From the NCBI GenBank assembly GCA_937928015.1, contig CALFXA010000125.1, positions 1 to 13,792 on the forward strand: a stretch of DNA of 13,792 nucleotides, read 5' to 3'. The stretch is from an uncultured Anaerolineales bacterium. Its GTDB lineage: Bacteria; Chloroflexota; Anaerolineae; Anaerolineales; Villigracilaceae. The stretch's first letter is position 1; each line of letters starts with the position of its first letter. Both the position numbers and the translations under genes were made by a program. The notes below the pieces were generated by a model, which saw only the letters and a program-made list of their open reading frames with translations, did no database searches and was not told where the DNA came from. Below, piece after piece: positions 1-6,628 of this stretch.

Positions 1-48
1 CGAGATATCCACTCGTGACTGGAGTTCAGACGTGTGCTCTTCCGATCT
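1..48 (+). other. Illumina TruSeq index adapter (non-genomic)
   Basis: The first 48 bases read as the inner end of the Illumina P7 oligo (CGAGAT, 1-6), an 8-base index segment (ATCCACTC, 7-14), and the complete 34-base TruSeq read-2 adapter (15-48), ending in the diagnostic GCTCTTCCGATCT. As I recall the published set, the index segment matches TruSeq index 23 read in reverse complement. This is untrimmed library sequence at a contig end, not bacterial DNA. Genomic sequence starts at base 49. The junction also creates a false stop codon (47-49) in the maturation protease gene. Confidence 0.98.
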
Positions 49-259
49 AGTCCAGGACCAGCAGGTGGGAGGATTCCTCCACCCAGGGCAACAAATTCAG
101 CCCTAACGCACCACCATCCAGAAACTCGACATCGGGGGCCAGGCCTTTCAATTGTTTCTGCAACAGGGCAACCGCATGGACCCCCAACCCTTCATCCATG
201 TTCAACGTATTTCCCAACCCCATGACAATTTTCCTGTTGGCACCGCTAAGATCGCTCAT
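49..259 (-). CDS. hynD: [NiFe]-hydrogenase maturation protease (HyaD/HybD family), 3' end missing
   Basis: This is an endopeptidase that removes the C-terminal tail of the hydrogenase large subunit after nickel insertion, in the cytoplasm. Seventy residues are visible. They include the family N-terminus VMGLGNTLNMDEGLGVHAV (residues 12-30), with the nickel-contacting acidic residue of the DEG motif (E23), then FLDGG (47-51), and finally LVLD, whose D70 matches the second Ni ligand of E. coli HybD (Asp62). The third ligand (His93 in HybD) and about half of the roughly 155-residue protein are lost. The TAG apparently ending the frame at 47-49 is made of two adapter bases plus one genomic base and is an artefact. 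The ATG at 259 has a GGAG eight bases upstream. The gene follows hynL after a strong terminator, so it probably uses the promoter proposed at 327-356. Its partner substrate is very likely HynL. The family call is firm; the symbol rests on gene context. Confidence 0.9.
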
Positions 260-326
260 ACCAGTCTCCAGAGTTCGTTATCGCGCCCGACTGCACAGAC
301 AGAGTCCATATGGCCGATGCGCGCAG

Positions 327-356
327 ATTGTAACATTCTGCCGACCCGACGGTCCA
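327..356 (-). promoter_or_regulatory. Candidate sigma70-type promoter for the maturation protease
   Basis: Read on the minus strand, TGGACC (356-351, 4 of 6 to TTGACA) and TACAAT (332-327, 5 of 6 to TATAAT) are separated by 18 bp. They lie between the hynL terminator and the protease start codon and would give a leader of about 60 nt. A terminator directly upstream makes an independent promoter plausible. This is a prediction by eye only. Confidence 0.4.
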
Positions 357-370
357 TATCAGGTCGGGAC

Positions 371-415
371 AAAAAGGCCTCCGAGGCCTACTCCCCCACC
401 CCCGCCTCGGAGGCC
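371..415 (-). terminator. Rho-independent terminator of the hydrogenase operon
   Basis: A perfect 12-bp inverted repeat (arms 404-415 and 376-387, GGCCTCCGAGGC and complement) encloses a 16-nt loop. On the minus strand it is followed at once by TTTTT (375-371). It starts 18 bp after the hynL stop codon. Each arm is itself nearly palindromic, so smaller alternative hairpins are possible. It should separate hynL from the maturation protease gene. Confidence 0.85.
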
Positions 416-432
416 ATTCTACAGGCTGCGGA

Positions 433-2172
433 TCAACTCACGCAGACGTTCATCCCCGTGGCCACCTCGGCCACTTCGTTCCCGTCGGCGTCGACCATGT
501 GGATGGCGCAGGCCATGCAGGGGTCGAAGGAGTGGATGGTGCGCAGGATCTCCAGGGGCTGATCGGGCACGGCCAGTTGTGTCCCCACCAGCGACATTTC
601 ATACGCGCCCGCCTGCTCCTTATGGTCGCGTGGTGAGGCGTTCCAGGTGGTCGGCACGACCATCTGGTAGTTGGAGAGTTTGCCGTTATCGATGACACAC
701 CAATGACCAAGCGCGCCGCGCGGGGCCTCCATGAAGCCAAAGCCTTCGGCGTGGGAGGGCCAGGTCATCGGGTCCCACTTGTCGCCGTTGAAGGTGTCGG
801 TGTCACCCGACTTGATCGTGTCGATCAGGCCATTGTAGGTGTCGAGCATATAGTCGGCGAAGACCTTGGTCTCGATGCCGCGAGCGGCGGTGCGGCCCAG
901 GGTCGAGAAGACAGCCTCAATCGGTGCGCCAAGAGTCTTGAGCACGAAGTTGGTCAGGTCCTGCGTCTGCTTGTGGCCGCCCGCATACATGGCGAGGACA
1001 CGCGCCAGCGGACCGACTTCCATCGGCGTCTCCGCCCAACGCGGTGACTTGAGCCAGGAATACTTCTGTTCCACTTCGAGCTGTTCGTAGGGCGGCTTGG
1101 GTCCTGTGAAGTTGAATTTGGTCTCACCTGCGAAGGGATGCAAACCCGCATTGTCACCGCCCGCATATTCGTACCACGAATGCGAGACGAATTCCTTCAT
1201 CTTCTCGAAATCGTTCGGGTTCGGCTCTTCGATGTGCGACAGGTCGCGGTTCATGATGACCGCACGCGGCACCAGGAACTTGGAGGTGTCGTCATTGTCG
1301 GTGTCGGGATACTCGCCCCAGGTCAGGAAGTTGCCGAGGCCTTCACCGAGGGAGGCATACTCCAAATAGTACGGAGCCACTGCCAGCAGGTCGGGAATGT
1401 AGACCTGATCCACGAACTGGATCATACGGTCGATGCTGTCCTTGATGATCGAGAGGCGCTCGGCGTTGAGAGCCGTGTCGCTGTTCGGGTCGATGGGCAT
1501 CGGCACGCCGCCCACTACAAAATTCGGGTGCGGGTTCTTGCCGCCGAAGATGGTGTGGATCTTGGTGAAGGTCTTCTGGGCGTCGAGGGCTTCGAGGTAG
1601 TGCGCCACTGCCAGCAGGTTGACTTCGGGCGGCAGTTTGTAAGCGGGATGACCCCAGTAGGCGTTGGCAAAGATCGAGAGCTGTCCGCTGTCGACGATGC
1701 CCTGCACCTTCTTCTGCACGTCCTTGAAGTAGGCGGGCGAGGAATTGGGCCAGGCCGAGATGCTCTGCTGAATGGCGGAAGTCTGCGCGGGGTCAGCCTG
1801 GAGCGCATTCACCACATCGACCCAATCTAGCGCATGCAGGTGATAGAAGTGCATCACATGATCGTGAACATATTGCTGAGCGATCATCAGGTTGCGGATC
1901 TGGTTGGCAGCCTTGGGAATCTGAATTCCCAGGGCATTTTCGACCGAGCGGATGGAGGCAAACGAGTGTACCGTGGTACACACGCCACAGGTGCGCTGGG
2001 CAAAGGCCCAGGCCTCACGCGGGTCGCGGCCCATGAGGATTTTTTCGATGCCGCGTACCATCGTACCCGAAGAGTAAGACGCCTTGATCTTGTTATCGGC
2101 GTCGAGTTCGGCTTCGATGCGCAGGTGGCCTTCGATACGAGTAATGGGGTCAACAACGATTCGTTGCGCCAT
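433..2172 (-). CDS. hynL: [NiFe]-hydrogenase large (catalytic) subunit, Isp-type
   Basis: This 579-residue subunit carries the NiFe(CN)2CO site that splits or forms H2; with HynS it forms the exported catalytic dimer. The N-terminal motif RTCGVCTTVH (residues 60-69) supplies Cys62 and Cys65, and the C-terminal DPCMACAIH (550-558) supplies Cys552 and Cys555, so all four active-site cysteines are present. The protein continues 21 residues past His558, the usual cleavage point of the maturation protease, so it is made as a precursor; the tail is somewhat long and itself contains a cysteine. Length is normal for group 1 enzymes. It has no signal peptide, as expected for Tat hitch-hiking on HynS. 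The ATG lies 10 bp after the isp2 stop, and the ribosome-binding site (TAGGAG) overlaps that stop, suggesting coupled translation. Isp-type (group 1e-like) assignment rests on the gene order hynS-isp1-isp2-hynL; a tree would settle the subgroup. Confidence 0.96.
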   Translation of the reverse strand: MAQRIVVDPITRIEGHLRIEAELDADNKIKASYSSGTMVRGIEKILMGRDPREAWAFAQRTCGVCTTVHSFASIRSVENALGIQIPKAANQIRNLMIAQQYVHDHVMHFYHLHALDWVDVVNALQADPAQTSAIQQSISAWPNSSPAYFKDVQKKVQGIVDSGQLSIFANAYWGHPAYKLPPEVNLLAVAHYLEALDAQKTFTKIHTIFGGKNPHPNFVVGGVPMPIDPNSDTALNAERLSIIKDSIDRMIQFVDQVYIPDLLAVAPYYLEYASLGEGLGNFLTWGEYPDTDNDDTSKFLVPRAVIMNRDLSHIEEPNPNDFEKMKEFVSHSWYEYAGGDNAGLHPFAGETKFNFTGPKPPYEQLEVEQKYSWLKSPRWAETPMEVGPLARVLAMYAGGHKQTQDLTNFVLKTLGAPIEAVFSTLGRTAARGIETKVFADYMLDTYNGLIDTIKSGDTDTFNGDKWDPMTWPSHAEGFGFMEAPRGALGHWCVIDNGKLSNYQMVVPTTWNASPRDHKEQAGAYEMSLVGTQLAVPDQPLEILRTIHSFDPCMACAIHMVDADGNEVAEVATGMNVCVS

Positions 2173-2182
2173 GTTGGATCTC

Positions 2183-3448
2183 CTATTCGACCAGGGCGTC
2201 GGCCACCATTTGGGCCAAGCCGGTCACTTTCCAATCGAGTTTGAAATGGTCGACGCCGTCGGTGAATTGCAGGCGGCAGTTCGAGCAGGTCATGGTGACC
2301 GTCTTCGCGCCGACCGAGTTCACCTGGTCGATCTTGAGCTGGAAGGCCGCGTAGCGTGGGGCATCGGCCGCCTTAATGGCGATCACGCCGCCGCCGCCGC
2401 CACAGCAGACGGATTCCTCGCGGTTGGGCGTCATCTCTTTGAATGAGTTGGGCGCCAGTACCTTGAGGATGTCGCGCGGCTCCTGAATGTGCCCGCCCTT
2501 GCGCTGGATCTTGCAGGCATCGTGGAAGGTGATCGTACCCTGCCCGTCGAACGCGCCGGGTTTCAGCTTGATGCGTCCACTACCGACCAGTTCACCGAGC
2601 ACGCCCGTGATGTGGATGATCTCGAAGTCGTTGGCCTCGGGGATCCAGTTGGCGGCATGCCAGCGTAGCGCATCGTAGGCGTGACCGCACTCGGTCACGA
2701 CGATGCGTTTGACGCCCAAGTCGCGCGCACCTTCGAGCACGCGGTTGATGAACAACTTGGTGTGTTCCTCGCTGCCCTCGTAGAAACCGAAGTTGACCAC
2801 TTCGCGCGCCTTGCTGCTGACGGTCCATTTTTCACCTGCGGCGTTGAGGACCTTCGCAATGGCGGCCACGTTGGTAGGGAACTTCATCACCTCGATGGAC
2901 GAGAAGACCACCATCGTGCTGGCGCCCTTCACATCGCGCGGGATCTCGACTTCCCACTCGTCGGCGACCCATTCCAGGCGCTGATCCCAAACGGAATCCG
3001 TCATACCGAGCGGGCTGCCTTCTTTGACCTGCTTGTTGACCGCGGCCATCAGGTCCTCGGGGACCATGTCCGCAGCGGCGAGGCCCGCGCGCACACCGTG
3101 CAGCAGGGAGCCCAGGTCAATGCCCATCGGGCAGACCATCGAGCACTTGTTGCAGACGGTGCAGGCGTGATAGTTCAGTTCGCTCCAGTGTTTGAGGTCG
3201 TCATCGGTGATGCGCTTCTCGACGCCGATCATGGTCTTGAAGCCGCCCACCAGCGTGAAACGCTGTTCGTAGGCGCGGCGTAATAGTTCGACCTTCCACA
3301 CGGGGGCGTATTCGGGATTGCCCGTGGCCTGGTAGAAGTGGCAGGCCTCGGCGCACATGCCGCAGCGGGTGCAGGCTTCCAATTGGGAAGCCACCCAGCC
3401 GCCAGTCTCATGGACGAGAGTATCGTATGCTTGCTTGGTTGCAGTCAT
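2183..3448 (-). CDS. isp2: HdrD/GlpC-like iron-sulfur protein with CCG domain (Isp2)
   Basis: This 421-residue cytoplasmic protein is the electron-handling partner of Isp-type hydrogenases. It begins with two [4Fe-4S] ferredoxin-type motifs, Cys26-29-32-36 and Cys96-99-102-106, the HdrC-like half. The HdrB/HdrD-like half follows. The second CCG domain is complete (Cys312, Cys348-Cys349 in VCCGGGGG, Cys388-Cys391 in TCSNC). In heterodisulfide reductases this motif binds the noncubane cluster that cleaves disulfides. The first CCG domain is degenerate, keeping only Cys254 in VTECGHAY. No signal peptide or membrane helix is visible. The start ATG has a TAGGAGGAAG site overlapping the isp1 stop, and the gap to isp1 is 9 bp. 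A natural role is passing electrons between Isp1 haems and a disulfide or persulfide substrate; the substrate is not known from sequence. GlpC-like or lactate-oxidase-like subunits share the fold, but gene context favours Isp2. Confidence 0.9.
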   Translation of the reverse strand: MTATKQAYDTLVHETGGWVASQLEACTRCGMCAEACHFYQATGNPEYAPVWKVELLRRAYEQRFTLVGGFKTMIGVEKRITDDDLKHWSELNYHACTVCNKCSMVCPMGIDLGSLLHGVRAGLAAADMVPEDLMAAVNKQVKEGSPLGMTDSVWDQRLEWVADEWEVEIPRDVKGASTMVVFSSIEVMKFPTNVAAIAKVLNAAGEKWTVSSKAREVVNFGFYEGSEEHTKLFINRVLEGARDLGVKRIVVTECGHAYDALRWHAANWIPEANDFEIIHITGVLGELVGSGRIKLKPGAFDGQGTITFHDACKIQRKGGHIQEPRDILKVLAPNSFKEMTPNREESVCCGGGGGVIAIKAADAPRYAAFQLKIDQVNSVGAKTVTMTCSNCRLQFTDGVDHFKLDWKVTGLAQMVADALVE

Positions 3449-3457
3449 GGCTTCCTC

Positions 3458-4135
3458 CTACACCGCGACGCCGCGCTTGCCGAACTCCGCCCCGTGGATG
3501 GCGCGCGCGAAGAAGTAGAAGATGAAATGGGAGATGCGGCTCAACGGGATCCAGATCATCATTACGTCCACGGAGAGCATGTGCAGGCTGTAGAGCACTT
3601 CATATTGGAACCACAGGTGATGGGTCATCATATAACCCGTCACCATCGGCAGGAAGACGAACAGCCAGGACAAATACTCGGCGGGACCCGAGATGAGCTT
3701 GAGCACCGGGTTGATGCGGCGATTGACCAACAGCATCAACATGGCAATGATGCCAACCGCAGCCATCCAGTCCACGATAGGCAGGGGCAGGGTGGGCCAG
3801 CTCAGGCCGCTCAGGCTCTTCCAAACCAGCATGTGCGGCGCCCCCAGAATCAGGGTGGTGAACAGAGCCAGGTGGAACAATCCACCGCCGATGTAAATCA
3901 GCGGGTTCTTGGTGAAGGTATTCTTCACCCACGGGATGAAGGGCCAGATCAGCAGGGCCTTCAGGAAGGTCTTGACCACACCCGCCGCCTTGCTGCCCTT
4001 ATCGGGAACGCGATCCTTGCTCCAACCGAGACCGATCACCGTCACCAGACGGTACGCCAGCCCGAAGAGCATGAAGAGCAGGGCCGCGTAGAAGAAAGGC
4101 CCGCGGGCAAATTCGAGAGTTGCTTGCCAGTTCAT
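3458..4135 (-). CDS. isp1: Membrane cytochrome b subunit, NarI/DsrM-like (Isp1)
   Basis: This 225-residue integral membrane protein has about five hydrophobic segments (roughly residues 13-33, 79-99, 122-137, 153-170 and 183-210). It resembles the gamma subunit of nitrate reductase and DsrM, which carry two b haems. Candidate axial ligands are His88 (GLFHLA), His101, His172/His173 (MTHHLW), His185 (YSLHML) and His203. In Isp-type hydrogenases this subunit anchors the NiFe dimer and carries electrons across the membrane to Isp2. Its ATG overlaps the hynS stop as ATGA (4132-4135), a sign of translational coupling. The family call is firm; which histidines bind haem is inference. Confidence 0.9.
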   Translation of the reverse strand: MNWQATLEFARGPFFYAALLFMLFGLAYRLVTVIGLGWSKDRVPDKGSKAAGVVKTFLKALLIWPFIPWVKNTFTKNPLIYIGGGLFHLALFTTLILGAPHMLVWKSLSGLSWPTLPLPIVDWMAAVGIIAMLMLLVNRRINPVLKLISGPAEYLSWLFVFLPMVTGYMMTHHLWFQYEVLYSLHMLSVDVMMIWIPLSRISHFIFYFFARAIHGAEFGKRGVAV

Positions 4136-5247
4136 GCTTCACCGCCTTTGGCCTTTTTCTTGGCCTGGTTGACAAGGGCATTTCCAATGCCCAGTGCGAC
4201 GCCCGCGCCCACAGCCGCGCCCGCCGCCACAGCGGTGGGACGATTCAATGGGGCAGACTGACCCTGATAGAAACCACCACCATCCCAGAAATCGGGCTCG
4301 GTGCAACCCAGGCAGGGGTGGCCCGATTGGATCGGGAAGGACAAACCTTCATCCCATTTGATGGTGGCGCAGGAGCTATAAGTGGTGGGGCCTTTGCAAC
4401 CCAGTTTGTATAAGCACCAGCCTTCCTTCGCGCCCTCATCGTCGAAGGACATGGCGAACTTGCCAGCCTCGTAGAACGGACGGCGCAGGCAGCGGTCGTG
4501 GATGGTCTTGCCGTAGAAAGCCTTTGGGCGATGCAGGCCATCCAACTCGGGCAGGGCGCCGAAAATGGCGAAGTGCGCGATCGTACCTGTGGTCGCCTCT
4601 GGGATGGCCGGGCAGCCCGAGATGTTAACCACAGGCTTGTCGGTGATGATCTCCCACACTCCCTTGGCACCCGTGGGATTCGGTTTGGCCTTGGGCAGGC
4701 CGCCGAAGGATGCACAGTTGCCAGTGGCGATGATGGCAGCGGCGCCAGCCGCAGCTTCCTTGAGTAGATCGAGCGCGGTGCGCCCGCCAATGACGCAATA
4801 TGCGCCGTCGAGGTCCAGGGGAATGCTTCCCTCCACCACGAGCACATACTTTCCTGCATACTTCTCCATTGCATCCTTCTTGGCCTGCTCGAGCTGGAAG
4901 CCCGTGGCTGCGGAAAGGGTTTCATGATATTCGATGGTCAGGGTATTGAGCACTAGATTGGTCAGGCTGGGCGACACACTGCGCGAGATGGCCTCGGTGC
5001 AGCCCGTACAATCCTGGAAGTTCAACCAGATGACAGGCAAACGCTGCTTCGTCTCCAGCGCGCGCGCCACCATCTGCTGAGTCTGTGCAGCCTGGCCCTT
5101 GACTACCTCCTTGGGCAGACCGCTTTCCTCCAATGGAGGGACAGCCGTCAGACCCATAGCTGCCGCCAACAGGCCGCTCAGTTTCAAAAAGTCCCGCCGT
5201 GATACCCCCTTGCCTTGCATGTGTTGATAGATGGTTTCCTCAGGCAT
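4132..5247 (-). CDS. hynS: [NiFe]-hydrogenase small subunit with Tat signal and C-terminal anchor
   Basis: This 371-residue electron-transfer subunit begins with a twin-arginine signal (SRRDFLKLSGLLAAAMG, about residues 16-32), so the HynS-HynL dimer is exported. Cluster ligands are complete for a standard oxygen-sensitive layout: proximal Cys80, Cys83 (DCTGC), Cys178 and Cys212; distal His250, Cys253, Cys278 and Cys284; medial Cys293, Cys312 and Cys315 (three cysteines, as in a [3Fe-4S] cluster). The extra proximal cysteines of oxygen-tolerant group 1d enzymes are absent. Residues about 338-358 form a small-residue-rich hydrophobic helix followed by KKKAK, a likely C-terminal membrane anchor with its lysine-rich end inside. 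The start ATG has a GAGGAGAAAG site. It is the first hydrogenase gene after the lipoyl carrier gene, 42 bp away, and overlaps isp1 by 4 bp. Confidence 0.95.
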   Translation of the reverse strand: MPEETIYQHMQGKGVSRRDFLKLSGLLAAAMGLTAVPPLEESGLPKEVVKGQAAQTQQMVARALETKQRLPVIWLNFQDCTGCTEAISRSVSPSLTNLVLNTLTIEYHETLSAATGFQLEQAKKDAMEKYAGKYVLVVEGSIPLDLDGAYCVIGGRTALDLLKEAAAGAAAIIATGNCASFGGLPKAKPNPTGAKGVWEIITDKPVVNISGCPAIPEATTGTIAHFAIFGALPELDGLHRPKAFYGKTIHDRCLRRPFYEAGKFAMSFDDEGAKEGWCLYKLGCKGPTTYSSCATIKWDEGLSFPIQSGHPCLGCTEPDFWDGGGFYQGQSAPLNRPTAVAAGAAVGAGVALGIGNALVNQAKKKAKGGEA

Positions 5248-5270
5248 TTCTTTCTCCTCGGAACAAAGTT

Positions 5271-5288
5271 CGCTGATCTCGGTCAGCG
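5271..5288 (-). other. Small intercistronic hairpin before hynS
   Basis: CGCTGA and TCAGCG form a 6-bp stem with a 6-nt loop in the 42-bp gap between the lipoyl carrier gene and hynS. No run of U follows, so it is not a terminator. It could protect or define mRNA ends and so set different levels for sulfur-relay and hydrogenase genes, but this is only a possibility. Confidence 0.4.
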
Positions 5289-5289
5289 T

Positions 5290-5733
5290 TTAGCACGAAA
5301 TATTGTCGGCTTCGAGCTTGGCCTGGTAGGCGGCAATGCCTTCGGCGCCAGTGGATAGGCTGCCCTTATCGGCTTCCCAGTTGGCGGGCTTGATCTCGGC
5401 GATCCAGCCTTCACCGTAGGGATCGCGCGAGACGATATTGGGATCGCTGGCGAGCTTCTCATTGCCGCGCAGCAGGACACCGGTCACAGGGGCAGGCACG
5501 GGGCCGACGAATTTGCTGCTCTCGACGGTGGCCACGCTCTTGCCTTGGGCTACTTCCTGGCCGATATTTTTGGCCTTGACGGTGACGCCCGCCAGGTTTG
5601 AGCCAGCCAGTTTGGCGGCGACGGCCGTCATTCCGACGCGCAGGGTTCCATCTTCCATGGGCTTGGCCCAGACGTGTTTCTCGACGAGGTAGTACAGGTC
5701 TTCGGGCAGGTTACATCCACGAACGTCAGACAT
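5290..5733 (-). CDS. GcvH-like lipoyl carrier protein (LbpA-like)
   Basis: A 147-residue protein with a biotinyl/lipoyl hammerhead fold like the glycine-cleavage H protein. The lipoylation site is present: VESSKFVGPVPAPVTG, with Lys74 at the position of the lipoyl-lysine in the E. coli ESVKAAS motif. The second half (DPYGEGWIAEIKPANWEAD) is also typical. The N-terminus carries RGCNLPEDLYYLVEKHVW with Cys7, and the protein ends in Cys147 as its very last residue. No gcvP, gcvT or lpd is nearby; instead the gene lies between DsrE-type genes and hynS. This matches the setting of LbpA proteins, lipoate-binding proteins of the sHdr sulfur-oxidation pathway, more than glycine cleavage. AAGGAG precedes the ATG, and the gap to the upstream dsrE-like gene is 12 bp. 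That it works as a dithiol or sulfur carrier for Isp2 is inference; an ordinary H protein remains the alternative. Confidence 0.85.
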   Translation of the reverse strand: MSDVRGCNLPEDLYYLVEKHVWAKPMEDGTLRVGMTAVAAKLAGSNLAGVTVKAKNIGQEVAQGKSVATVESSKFVGPVPAPVTGVLLRGNEKLASDPNIVSRDPYGEGWIAEIKPANWEADKGSLSTGAEGIAAYQAKLEADNISC

Positions 5734-5745
5734 GGGAATCTCCTT

Positions 5746-6105
5746 TTAGAAGGTGAGGGTCTTGCTATCTTCGGCCATCTGCCACATGGCAGCGCCGCCG
5801 ACCATCTTGACACCGTCGAGCAGATCTTCGACCTTGAGGTCGTGCAGTTCGGTGGAGGCGGTGCAGGCGGTGAATTTGACGCCCGCGTCAATGGCATCCT
5901 GAATAAAGGCACTGACGGGCTTGCCGCCTTCCTTGGGGAAGACGGTCTCGGCCATACCCTTCTTGAGCAACAGGGTGCCGTCGATGGTGAAGAACATGGT
6001 TACTTCGTAATCCATGGCCGCCGCGAGGGTGGCGAAGAAAAACGGGGTGGCGCAGCGGCGCGGAGTGTCGGGGCCGCTGGTCATGACGATCAAAACTTTG
6101 TCCAT
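5746..6105 (-). CDS. DsrE/F-family sulfur-relay protein (third DsrE-type gene)
   Basis: A 119-residue cytoplasmic DsrE-fold protein. It has the opening beta strand KVLIVMTSGPDTP, a central MFFTIDGTLLLKKG segment, and the family cysteine at Cys81 in FTACTASTELHDL, followed by DLLDGVKMVGGAAMW. The cysteine-to-LxDGVxxxGxAA layout matches the neighbouring DsrE2-like protein, so the two are probably paralogues. A second cysteine is at position 18. DsrE-type proteins accept and pass on persulfide sulfur, commonly with TusA. I chose the ATG at 6105 over the in-frame ATG at 6168 because AAAGGAG lies just before it and the extra 21 residues do not look like the family. It ends 12 bp before the lipoyl carrier gene. 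Its exact subfamily cannot be set by eye. Confidence 0.85.
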   Translation of the reverse strand: MDKVLIVMTSGPDTPRRCATPFFFATLAAAMDYEVTMFFTIDGTLLLKKGMAETVFPKEGGKPVSAFIQDAIDAGVKFTACTASTELHDLKVEDLLDGVKMVGGAAMWQMAEDSKTLTF

Positions 6106-6133
6106 GATGAAATCTCCTTTGGATAGGTTGGTT

Positions 6134-6616
6134 TTAGAAAGAGAGCACGATACCGTCTTCGCTGGCATATTGCAGGAAGGCGGCTGCGCCGGCGACTTCC
6201 ACGCCGTCGATCAGGTCTTCCTTCTTGATGCCCATCACGTCCATCGACATCTGGCAGGCGATGATGCGCACATCCATTTCCTGGGCCATCGAGAGCAGTT
6301 CGCTGAGTTTGGCCACATTGGCCTTCTTCATCCAGCCGTTCATCATGCTGGTGGCGACGGCGGTCATACCGGGCAGCATGCCGATGATGTTCGGGACGGA
6401 AATCCCCGGGACGGGCTGGGGCATGGCAGGATTGGCAATGGGCGCCACTTGCAACTTGTCGGCCTGACCCTTCTTGAGGATCTCCAGGCCGTAGAAGGTG
6501 AAGAAGATGGCGGCTTCCATATCCATCGCCACAGCGGCAGTGGACAGGATCAAGGGCGGATAGGCGGCGTCGAGACTGCCGTGGGTCGAGATAATGGCGA
6601 GACGTTTAGCGGTCAT
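6134..6616 (-). CDS. DsrE2-like sulfur-relay protein (DsrE/DsrF/DrsH-like family)
   Basis: This 160-residue protein has the longer DsrE2-type architecture. It has an N-terminal strand (KRLAIISTHGSLD), AAIFFTFYGLEILKKG, a proline- and methionine-rich insert (about residues 58-97) with IIGMLPGM and weak hydrophobic character, and the conserved single-cysteine motif IIACQMSMDVMGIKKEDLI with Cys121. The end, DGVEVAGAAAFL, is typical. DsrE2 proteins are known to interact with TusA and carry sulfane sulfur; some are membrane associated, and the insert here could serve that. AGGAAGGAAG precedes the ATG, and the gap to the upstream dsrE gene is 12 bp, so it belongs to the same transcript. Confidence is high in the family and moderate in the subfamily. 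Confidence 0.87.
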   Translation of the reverse strand: MTAKRLAIISTHGSLDAAYPPLILSTAAVAMDMEAAIFFTFYGLEILKKGQADKLQVAPIANPAMPQPVPGISVPNIIGMLPGMTAVATSMMNGWMKKANVAKLSELLSMAQEMDVRIIACQMSMDVMGIKKEDLIDGVEVAGAAAFLQYASEDGIVLSF

Positions 6617-6628
6617 GGTTCTTCCTTC

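Noticed and set aside
47..49. TAG as the natural stop of a complete 70-residue hydrogenase protease
   Set aside because: Two of its three bases belong to the adapter, and the protein ends at half the usual family length, directly after a metal ligand.
2681..4261. Long plus-strand open frames antisense to isp2, isp1 and hynS (200 and 307 residues)
   Set aside because: They lie opposite clear hydrogenase genes, have His/Gln/Asp/Arg-rich composition typical of GC-rich shadow frames, and show no family motif.
4132..5247. Oxygen-tolerant group 1d small subunit
   Set aside because: The additional proximal-cluster cysteines are missing, and the cytochrome b partner is of the NarI/DsrM type with Isp2, not a HyaC/HupC type.
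5290..5733. Part of a glycine cleavage operon
   Set aside because: No gcvP, gcvT or dihydrolipoyl dehydrogenase gene is present; both neighbours belong to sulfur relay and hydrogenase.
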